Positions 6,860 through 12,392 of a stretch of DNA of 12,392 nucleotides are shown piece after piece. A model generated the notes under the pieces. The model searched no databases and had not been told where the DNA came from. It worked only from the letters and a program-made list of their open reading frames with translations. The translations under genes and the position numbers were made by a program. Origin of the DNA: Timburyella sp030842085. GTDB taxonomy: Bacteria > Bacillota > Clostridia > Oscillospirales > Acutalibacteraceae. Within the stretch, counting starts at the first letter, position 1, and every line of letters starts with the position of its first letter. The stretch spans positions 1-12,392 of the forward strand of contig JAUUSE010000053.1 of NCBI GenBank assembly GCA_030842085.1, in the 5' to 3' direction.

Positions 6860-7644
6860 ATATTGCCTCTCAAGCCGTCGAGCATAGATTTTTTATCAGG
6901 CGCCGTCATCAGCGTCTCGCCTATTAAAACTGCGTTTACATCCGCGCTTCTCAGCGCTTCAACATCTTCTGCCGATTTAATGCCGCTTTCGGCTATGAAA
7001 ATTATGTCACGCGGCACCAGTCTGCGAAGCCGCCGGCTGTTTTCAATATCTACGGTAAAATCTTTAAGATTGCGGTTGTTAACGCCGATAATTCTTGCGC
7101 CGGCACCAAGAGCCTGTGATATCTCCGCCTCGTCGTGCGTTTCCACCAGAGCGGAAAGGCCGAGGCTATCGCATATATCAATATACCGCCTGAGGTCGTC
7201 CGCGCTCAGTATGGCGCATATCAGCAGCACAGCGTCGGCGCCGAGCAGCTTTGCCTCATAAATCATGTACTCGTCTACAACAAAATCTTTTCTCAGGCAG
7301 GGAATTGAAACGGCGGCGGCAATCTCCTCCAAATAAATGTTGTTTCCTAAAAACCACCGCGGCTCGGTCAGCACAGACACGGCCGCAGCTCCCGCCGCTT
7401 CATATTCCTTTGCTATCTGAAGATAGGGAAAATTTTCTGCGATTATTCCTTTGGAAGGCGACGCTTTTTTGCATTCGCATATAAAAGCGATATCGTCAGA
7501 TTTCAGCGCCGCTTCAAACGGGAATTTTGTGCTTTGCCCAAATTGCAGAGCGGCGGATTTTATCTCTCCAAGCGGAACCGCAGCCTTTGCCGCCGCTACC
7601 CGCTTTTCTGCATAGGCAGCTATAGTTTCAAGTATGTTGTTCAT
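6856..7644 (-). CDS. trpC: Indole-3-glycerol phosphate synthase
   Basis: This enzyme closes the indole ring, releasing CO2 and water to form indole-3-glycerol phosphate. The 262-residue barrel has Glu57 and Lys59 in ECKKASPSKG, catalytic Lys119 in CLRKDF, Glu168 in ALVETH, Asn190 in IGVNNRNL and Glu219 in IAESGIKS. The start at 7644 (MNNILETI) is preferred to the upstream ATG at 7677, which has no ribosome site. The chosen ATG shares one base with the trpD stop (TAATG), a typical restart junction, though its own Shine-Dalgarno (GAGTCGG) is poor. trpC therefore probably depends on translation of trpD. Confidence 0.96.
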   Translation of the reverse strand: MNNILETIAAYAEKRVAAAKAAVPLGEIKSAALQFGQSTKFPFEAALKSDDIAFICECKKASPSKGIIAENFPYLQIAKEYEAAGAAAVSVLTEPRWFLGNNIYLEEIAAAVSIPCLRKDFVVDEYMIYEAKLLGADAVLLICAILSADDLRRYIDICDSLGLSALVETHDEAEISQALGAGARIIGVNNRNLKDFTVDIENSRRLRRLVPRDIIFIAESGIKSAEDVEALRSADVNAVLIGETLMTAPDKKSMLDGLRGNI

Positions 7645-8660
7645 TATATTACCGACTCTTTTCTGAATTCTTCGCATTTTTTAAGCGCCGCACCGGATGA
7701 GATAAGCTCATCGGCAAGCTTTACGCCGTCGCTTAACGTGTCTGCCTTTTTTGCAATATACAGACCTGCCGCGGCGTTAAGGAGCACGATATCGCGCTTT
7801 GGCCCTGCCGCGCCGTTTAGGATATCCAAAGTAATTTTGGCGTTTTCCTCCGCCGAGCCGCCTGCGACATCGCTCTTTTGAGCCCTTTTAAGCCCAAACT
7901 CCTCCGGTGTTATAGTATAAGTTTTATACCAGCCGTTGTCAAATTCGCAGACGGAGGTCGGCGCGCTTATAGAAATTTCATCTACCTTGTCCTGACCGAA
8001 AACCACCATGCCGCGCTTTACACCCAGTCCTGACAGAACCTGAGCCAGCGGCTGCAGCAGTGACTCGTCGTATACGCCCAAAAGCTGCATTGTCGGGTGC
8101 GCGGGATTGGTAAGCGGGCCTAATATATTAAATACTGTGCGAAAGCCAAGCTCTTTGCGAATAGCTCCGACATATTTCATTGACGAATGATATTTCTGCG
8201 CGAACATAAAGCAAATACCTACTCTGTCAAGCAGTTTGACACATTTATCTGGTGAAAGGTCGATATTTATACCGAGCGCCTCCAAACAGTCGGCGGCGCC
8301 GCAGCTTGAAGAGGCGGCGCGGTTGCCGTGCTTTGCCACCTTTATTCCTGCGGCGGCGAGCACAAAGGCGGCAGTGGTGGAAATATTAAAGCTGTGCGAG
8401 CCGTCGCCGCCGGTGCCGACTATTTCCAGCACATCGCCGCTATAGTCAACCCTCAGCGCGTGGCTGCGCATGGCGGCAGCGCAGCCGGATATTTCGTCTA
8501 TAGTTTCGGCTTTGGTATTTTTAGTAGAAAGAGCTGCCAAGAACGCCGCGTTCTGAGTCTGGCTGGTTTCGCCGCTCATTACCTCGTTCATTACGCTGTA
8601 CGCCTCATCATATGTAAGGTCGCCTTTGTTTACGAGTTTGACAATGGCTTCTTTAATCAT
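7644..8660 (-). CDS. trpD: Anthranilate phosphoribosyltransferase
   Basis: Transfers the phosphoribosyl group of PRPP to anthranilate. The 338-residue protein has a helical N-terminal dimerisation domain and then the PRPP/metal loop VGTGGDG (81-87) with NIST (92-95). KHGNRAASSSCG (110-121), FRTVFNILGPLTNP near 173-186 and the metal-binding Asp227-Glu228 in KVDEIS follow. It is separate from TrpG, not fused. The start is 8660: an in-frame ATG at 8675 exists but overlaps the Shine-Dalgarno itself. Downstream it meets trpC in TAATG; upstream it is separated from trpG by 330 bp, so it may rely on its own strong ribosome site and perhaps an internal promoter. Confidence 0.97.
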   Translation of the reverse strand: MIKEAIVKLVNKGDLTYDEAYSVMNEVMSGETSQTQNAAFLAALSTKNTKAETIDEISGCAAAMRSHALRVDYSGDVLEIVGTGGDGSHSFNISTTAAFVLAAAGIKVAKHGNRAASSSCGAADCLEALGINIDLSPDKCVKLLDRVGICFMFAQKYHSSMKYVGAIRKELGFRTVFNILGPLTNPAHPTMQLLGVYDESLLQPLAQVLSGLGVKRGMVVFGQDKVDEISISAPTSVCEFDNGWYKTYTITPEEFGLKRAQKSDVAGGSAEENAKITLDILNGAAGPKRDIVLLNAAAGLYIAKKADTLSDGVKLADELISSGAALKKCEEFRKESVI

Positions 8661-8668
8661 AATAAGTT

Positions 8669-8673
8669 CCTCC
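8669..8673 (-). promoter_or_regulatory. Ribosome binding site that decides the trpD start
   Basis: GGAGG lies 8 nt before the ATG at 8660. The alternative ATG at 8675 is immediately followed by this GGAGG (ATGGAGG), so it cannot use it and has no site of its own. Confidence 0.85.
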
Positions 8674-8990
8674 ATAAATGTTTTCTTTTTTAATTTAAAG
8701 TATGTTTATCTCAGCAAAGCGGATATTAATGCATCCTGCAGCCGCAAAAGAACCGCTGGCCGGATATTGAAACATCTCCGTGACTTAAAGCTGAGCATAT
8801 ACCGCGTCGGACGTTTTGATGTCCGGTTTCAGCAGAATTTCGGTTAAGTATAAAGCGTATATATCTTTGCCGCTCGGTTAAAAAATGAGATGCAAACGGC
8901 AGGAAAATACGCTGCGCCGAGCTGCTTTGACCATGCAATATTTTAAGTATAAGCTCCGTAATGCTAAAGCATTTCCACCGTCATGCAAAT
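8674..8990 (-). other. Noncoding gap between trpG and trpD
   Basis: About 320 bp with no supported gene. A 70-codon minus-strand frame (8726-8938) has no ribosome binding site and no recognisable family. Short hairpins occur: AATGC/GCATT around 8960-8973, and CGGAC/GTCCG near 8806-8823. None has a U-tract on the minus strand, and no good -35/-10 pair for trpD was found. Confidence 0.55.
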
Positions 8991-9563
8991 TTAATCGGTA
9001 AGACTCAAAAAATTTTGCAAAATTGTTTTGCCGTCCGGCGTCATAATTGACTCAGGGTGAAACTGGACGCCGTATACATCATATTTTTTATGCTTTACCG
9101 ACATTATCTCTCCGTCATCGGTTGCAGCCGTAATATCAAGACAGCAGGGCAGGGAAGAAACATCTGCGGCAAGCGAGTGGTATCTCGCAACGGGTATTGT
9201 ATCGGAACATCCTTTAAAAATCGGGCAAGAGGTGTCCACTTTTATATTCGACTGTTTGCCGTGCATAAGATGCTTTGCATAGGTAATATGGCCGCCGTAT
9301 GCCGCGCATATGGCCTGATGCCCCAGGCATACGCCTAAAATCGGAGCAAAAGCTTCACAGCGCTTTATAAGCTCGATGCATATGCCGGCATTTTCCGGTC
9401 GCCCCGGTCCGGGAGATATAATTATTGCGGCAGGTTTAAGCAATTTTATTTCATCAACCGTCATCGCGTCGTTTCTTATTACATTAATGTCGGAATTTAA
9501 CTCGCCTATGAGCTGATAAAGATTGTAGGAAAAACTGTCATAGTTATCTATAAGCAAAATCAT
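8991..9563 (-). CDS. trpG: Anthranilate synthase component II (glutamine amidotransferase)
   Basis: Supplies ammonia from glutamine to TrpE. The 190-residue class I amidotransferase starts MILLIDNYDSFSYNL and has the oxyanion loop SPGPGRPENAG (50-60). The triad is complete: Cys79 in GVCLGHQ, and His169 and Glu171 in QFHPES. The ATG overlaps the trpE stop (ATGA, 4 bp), giving coupled, equimolar synthesis with its partner. AAGGGGTG within the end of trpE acts as the ribosome site. In some Firmicutes such a subunit also serves PabB (folate); no pab gene is present here to tell. Confidence 0.96.
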   Translation of the reverse strand: MILLIDNYDSFSYNLYQLIGELNSDINVIRNDAMTVDEIKLLKPAAIIISPGPGRPENAGICIELIKRCEAFAPILGVCLGHQAICAAYGGHITYAKHLMHGKQSNIKVDTSCPIFKGCSDTIPVARYHSLAADVSSLPCCLDITAATDDGEIMSVKHKKYDVYGVQFHPESIMTPDGKTILQNFLSLTD

Positions 9564-11020
9564 GGCTGCACCCCTTCTGCCAGCTTAAGGGCGTTTACAA
9601 CGGCAGCGGCTTTATTAAGGCACTCCTGATATTCCGTCTCGGGCACAGAGTCGGCGACAATGCCGGCGCCGCTGCGTACGAATACTTTGCCGTTCTTTTT
9701 ATATGCAATGCGTATGGCAATGCAGGTGTCAAGATTGCCGGTGAAATCTATATATCCTATAGCGCCGCCGTATATTCCGCGTTTGTTGTTTTCCAAATCG
9801 TTTATAAGCTGGCATGCTCTAAGCTTTGGCGCGCCTGATAAAGTTCCGGCGGGAAGTATGGCGTCTATGGCATCCAGCGCATCATTACCATCGCGTATCT
9901 CTCCGCGTACCGTCGAACCTATATGCATAACGTGAGAATATCGCTGAATACAGTGATATTTTTCCAAGCTTACACTGCCGAACTTGCTTATTTTGCCTAT
10001 ATCGTTGCGGCCAAGGTCCACCAGCATGTTATGCTCGGCAAGCTCCTTTTCATCGCTGAGCAGCTGCTTTTCAAGCTCGGCATCTTCTTCTGCCGTTTTT
10101 CCTCTCGGGCGCGTCCCCGCCAGCGGGAATGTATGCAATATACCGCCCTCAAGCTTAACAAGCGTTTCGGGAGAAGCGCCGGCCACCTCCATGTCCGAGC
10201 CGGAAAAATAGAACATATACGGCGACGGGTTGAGAGTACGCAATATGCGGTAGGTATTAAACAGACTGCCTTCAAATCCGGCCTCCAGCCGGTTAGAAAG
10301 CACTATTTGGAAGATATCGCCTTCAAATATGTGACGCTTTGCCTTTTCAACCATTTTACAGTATTCCTCGCGCGAAAACATAGGCTTTATATCGGTTGTC
10401 ATTTTGCCGGATAAGTTTTCCTTTGGCTTGCCTGTTAAAATAAGCTCTTTTAACTGCTTTAGCTGAATTTCTGCACGTTTATATTCGTTTTCAATATCAT
10501 CGAGCGATATGTTTACTATTAATATTATTTTTTGTCGGAAATTATCGAAAGCAATGACCTTGTCAAACAGCATTAAGTCAACGTCCTTAAAACCCTCGCT
10601 GTCCTTGGCGTCGAGACGCAGCGACGGCTCGGAGTACTTTAGATAGTCATATGAAAAATATCCCACCAGCCCGCCGGTAAAAGAGGGCAGAGTCTTAACA
10701 GTCGGACTTTTATACTCAGACAGGATTTTTCGTATATACTCACTGGGATTATCGGTACAAAACTCTGAGCCGTTTATTTTCATTAAACCGTCGGAGCAGG
10801 TAATCTCAAGCTTGGGCGCAAATCCCAAAAAAGTGTAGCGTCCCCAGTTCTCACTGTCCGATACGCTTTCCAGCATAAAACAGTGGTCCGACACATTAAG
10901 CAGAATTTTCATTACCTCCACAGGGGTTTTAATATCGGAGAGTAGCTCATCATATATCGGCATGGTAGTATATTCGCCTGATTTAGCGGCCTTTTTGACA
11001 TCAGAAATACTGGGCAGCAT
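9560..11020 (-). CDS. trpE: Anthranilate synthase component I
   Basis: Converts chorismate plus ammonia (from TrpG) to anthranilate and pyruvate, the committed step. The 486-residue protein has the N-terminal tryptophan-binding motif MLES (49-52; LLES in many relatives), so feedback inhibition is likely. NPSPYMF (264-270) also contributes to that pocket. The chorismate-binding half shows GDIFQIVLS, AGTRPRG (301-307), PAGTLSGAPK (390-399) and GAGIVADS (451-458) followed by the ExEYxE-type metal-binding tail. MLES together with NPSPYMF argues for TrpE rather than PabB, and the operon context confirms it. AGGTT-type GGAGGTT (11026-11032) lies about 5 nt upstream of the ATG. It is the first gene behind the Trp T-box. 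Confidence 0.98.
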   Translation of the reverse strand: MLPSISDVKKAAKSGEYTTMPIYDELLSDIKTPVEVMKILLNVSDHCFMLESVSDSENWGRYTFLGFAPKLEITCSDGLMKINGSEFCTDNPSEYIRKILSEYKSPTVKTLPSFTGGLVGYFSYDYLKYSEPSLRLDAKDSEGFKDVDLMLFDKVIAFDNFRQKIILIVNISLDDIENEYKRAEIQLKQLKELILTGKPKENLSGKMTTDIKPMFSREEYCKMVEKAKRHIFEGDIFQIVLSNRLEAGFEGSLFNTYRILRTLNPSPYMFYFSGSDMEVAGASPETLVKLEGGILHTFPLAGTRPRGKTAEEDAELEKQLLSDEKELAEHNMLVDLGRNDIGKISKFGSVSLEKYHCIQRYSHVMHIGSTVRGEIRDGNDALDAIDAILPAGTLSGAPKLRACQLINDLENNKRGIYGGAIGYIDFTGNLDTCIAIRIAYKKNGKVFVRSGAGIVADSVPETEYQECLNKAAAVVNALKLAEGVQP

Positions 11021-11036
11021 AAATTAACCTCCAAAC

Positions 11037-11072
11037 AAAAAAGTCCTTGACAGAAATTTTTCTGTCAAGGAC
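11037..11072 (-). terminator. T-box intrinsic terminator upstream of trpE
   Basis: A perfect 13-bp stem (GUCCUUGACAGAA with its complement, 11043-11072) with a short AU-rich loop is followed by six U (11042-11037) on the minus strand. It ends only about 5 nt before the trpE ribosome binding site. Confidence 0.93.
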
Positions 11073-11315
11073 GAATAAACAAATTATCCGCGGTGCCACC
11101 TTGATTTGCGGCTTAAACCACACGCTTAGCAGGATACCAACATATCCCCGGCAACTGACGTATGCCCAACGTCGCAGAATACTCGGCTTAAGCCTTTGAC
11201 TGCGCCCTCAGCGACCCATTTAATAGTTTGTTTTCCACCCGACTCTCAGCAACGCGGGCTCTCTGTAGGAGCATGGCTATTTTTATCTTCGCTTCAACGG
11301 TTTATATATTTATTT
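11037..11315 (-). promoter_or_regulatory. T-box leader of the trp operon, Trp (UGG) specifier
   Basis: A tRNA-Trp-sensing antitermination leader. On the minus strand the specifier loop is framed by AGCGA (11289-11293) pairing with UCGCU (11210-11214), and AAUAG (11277-11281) pairing with CUAUU (11222-11226). Its 3' side reads AAAUGGG, with specifier UGG at 11216-11218. The distal part carries AGAGAGCCCG and GUUGCUGAGAG, typical of stem I. The T-box GGUGGCACCGCGG is at 11088-11100. The base facing the discriminator (11095) is C, matching G73 of tRNA-Trp. A single T-box is present, not a tandem pair. Confidence 0.94.
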
Positions 11316-11321
11316 TTTATT

Positions 11322-11350
11322 ATTATATCTCGCTTTTTCTGACCTGTCAA
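11322..11350 (-). promoter_or_regulatory. Consensus sigma-A promoter of the trp operon
   Basis: TTGACA (11345-11350) and TATAAT (11322-11327) on the minus strand match the consensus at all 12 positions with a 17-bp spacer. The start site would be near 11315, giving a leader of about 295 nt. Control is therefore expected mainly at the T-box, not at initiation. Confidence 0.92.
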
Positions 11351-11502
11351 TACAGTATATTCAAATTTTTTCAAAGCTGCGCATGCATTTTAAAGATTTC
11401 AAGATTATATATTACGCTAAGTAAACCCTAAATAAAAATTAAATGTATATTATGGCGCGAATACAACAAAATATAATTAAATAAAATGTAGGAGGCAAAA
11501 AC

Positions 11503-11676
11503 ATGACGACAAAAGAACTTTTATACGTTGAAGATGCGCTCGGACATGAGCAGTATTTTCAAAAGCAGTGCAGAGAAACGGCAAATCAGATTCAGGACGG
11601 CGAGCTTAAGGCCTGCATAGAGCAGATGGCGCAGAAGCATCAGCAGATTTTTCAGAGCTTTTACGGCTTGCTTTAA
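11503..11676 (+). CDS. Small helical protein, probable spore-coat-associated partner of CotF
   Basis: A 57-residue protein, MTTKELLYVEDALGHEQYF at its start, predicted as two helices with the repeated pattern HEQYFQKQC and KHQQIFQSFYGLL. This resembles short ferritin-like/coat-associated proteins found beside CotF genes in Clostridia, but no diagnostic motif fixes a function. AGGAGG (11490-11495) lies 7 nt before the ATG. It is followed after 20 bp by the CotF-type gene on the same strand, so the two form an operon, divergent from trp. No signal peptide or membrane segment is seen. A forespore or mother-cell role is inferred from the neighbour only. Confidence 0.8.
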   Translation: MTTKELLYVEDALGHEQYFQKQCRETANQIQDGELKACIEQMAQKHQQIFQSFYGLL

Positions 11677-11696
11677 AATGAAAGGAGAAAAATATA

Positions 11697-11945
11697 ATGG
11701 ATGATAAAAATTTAATGGAAAACATTCTCCTTTTGGAGAAAGGCGTGTGTGATTTATATATGCACGGCACAATAGAATCATCAACACAGAATGTTCATCA
11801 GGCGTTTAATTCCGCACTGAACGAATCGCTCTGCATGCAGGATACAATTTACAGCAAGATGTCGGCAAAGGGCTGGTACCCGGCCGAACAGGCGGACCAG
11901 AATAAAATCAACTCTACAAAGCAGAAGTTCAGTATGCAGCAATAA
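11697..11945 (+). CDS. CotF-family spore coat protein
   Basis: An 82-residue protein of the Coat_F family. The characteristic parts are LLLEKGVCDLYMHGTIE at residues 11-27, then NVHQAFNSALNESLCMQDTI and KMSAKGWYPAEQA toward the end. These are the conserved LxESLxMQxxIYxxMxxKGWY pattern of the family. These helical-bundle proteins are deposited on the spore coat by the mother cell. AAGGAG about 10 nt upstream precedes the ATG. It is the second gene of a two-gene operon ended by the strong terminator at 12031-12075. The protein is shorter than CotF of Bacillus but normal for the single-domain clostridial form. Confidence 0.92.
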   Translation: MDDKNLMENILLLEKGVCDLYMHGTIESSTQNVHQAFNSALNESLCMQDTIYSKMSAKGWYPAEQADQNKINSTKQKFSMQQ

Positions 11946-12030
11946 ACAATAAAAAATCAGATTCAAAGGTAGCTACTCAAAAAATAGCAACAGCAGCAAA
12001 TCGGAATAGGGCAACTACAATAATGGGTGC

Positions 12031-12075
12031 AAAAAAGGCAGGCAAGAAGCAATTGGCTTCTTGCCTGCCTTTTTT
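12031..12075 (+). terminator. Strong intrinsic terminator after the coat genes
   Basis: A perfect 14-bp GC-rich stem (GGCAGGCAAGAAGC and its complement, 12037-12050 and 12056-12069, loop AATTG) is flanked by six A before and six T after. The flanks can extend pairing to 20 bp and make it potentially active in both directions. Confidence 0.96.
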
Positions 12076-12392
12076 ACGCGATAGAATACTATTTTTGAGG
12101 ATATGAATATATGAATAAAAACCATTTTCATATACTTACTGCCTATGCAGAGACGCATGGTGCAAAGCCTTATCACTCTCTATTGTGTAATATTACATAA
12201 TGAACTGATGACACAAGCCTTATATTTGCTTGCGCCGCCTTAATTGTCCAACGGCAGCGACAGCAAGAACCGACGAAAAGGTAAAAAGCTTTATCCTTGG
12301 CGGTTGCTTTTGGGATGATATTTGCCCAATAAATCTAAATTTGAATATCAGTAAATTATGACCTCTCAACAGAGGTTACAGTGTTTTAATAA
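12076..12392. other. Right-end intergenic region, no convincing gene
   Basis: Contains one 29-codon frame (12111-12200, starting MNKNHFHILTAYAE) with GAGG 10 nt upstream, which resembles no family known to me. A 6-bp hairpin (ACCTCT/AGAGGT, loop CAAC, 12361-12376) lies at the window edge and is followed by weakly T-rich sequence. It could belong to a gene beyond the edge. Confidence 0.5.

Noticed and set aside
8726..8938. 70-codon minus-strand frame between trpG and trpD as a small gene
   Set aside because: No Shine-Dalgarno before its ATG, no recognisable motif, and an amino acid composition like translated intergenic DNA.
11438..11467. Sigma-E or sigma-K sporulation promoter for the coat genes (AATACAAC at 11460-11467)
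   Set aside because: The -10-like element fits only in part and no matching -35 lies at the right distance. Sporulation control is likely from gene function, but the site cannot be fixed from sequence.
12111..12200. 29-codon frame as a small protein gene
   Set aside because: GAGG upstream is weak support, there is no homology I recognise, and it lies beyond a strong terminator with no visible promoter.

Overview
The window looks like a chromosomal segment of a spore-forming Clostridia (Firmicutes) bacterium. Three things support this: two tRNA-sensing T-box leaders, strong AGGAGG-type ribosome binding sites and consensus vegetative promoters, and a pair of small genes of the spore-coat (CotF) type. 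GC content is moderate in the genes and clearly lower between them. No rRNA, tRNA, CRISPR array, transposase or phage gene was seen.

Layout, left to right. (1) 1-1398, minus: the 5' part of ilvB (acetolactate synthase large subunit), running off the left edge. It is preceded by a Leu-type T-box leader with terminator (1593-1862) and a sigma-A-like promoter (1869-1897). (2) 1898-2782: a long AT-rich stretch with no convincing gene, a 23-bp perfect tandem duplication and possible coding debris. (3) 2783-3506, minus: a two-gene nucleotidyltransferase-like/HEPN cassette with its own extended -10 promoter. The nucleotidyltransferase has lost its GS...DxD active-site signature. (4) 3601-4065: intergenic DNA holding a 12-bp hairpin that pairs fully only in minus-strand RNA, the best candidate for the trp operon terminator. 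(5) 4066-11020, minus: a complete tryptophan operon in the order trpE-G-D-C-F-B-A. (6) 11037-11350: its Trp T-box leader (specifier UGG), terminator and a perfect consensus promoter. (7) 11503-11945, plus: two small genes, the second a CotF-family spore coat protein, closed by a very strong terminator at 12031-12075. (8) 12076-12392: no convincing gene.

The trp genes encode all seven polypeptides needed to turn chorismate into tryptophan: TrpE/TrpG anthranilate synthase, TrpD, TrpF, TrpC, and the TrpA/TrpB synthase complex. Catalytic residues are intact in nearly all. Four junctions overlap (E/G, D/C, C/F, B/A), implying translational coupling, but G/D and F/B are separated by 330 and 225 bp of apparently noncoding DNA. 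Both biosynthetic units (ilvB and trp) appear to be controlled by transcription antitermination that senses uncharged tRNA. In each leader the specifier codon and the T-box base facing the tRNA discriminator agree with the expected tRNA (Leu and Trp).

No wholly new system is evident. The most unusual items are the motif-degenerate nucleotidyltransferase/HEPN pair and the two noncoding gaps inside the trp operon.
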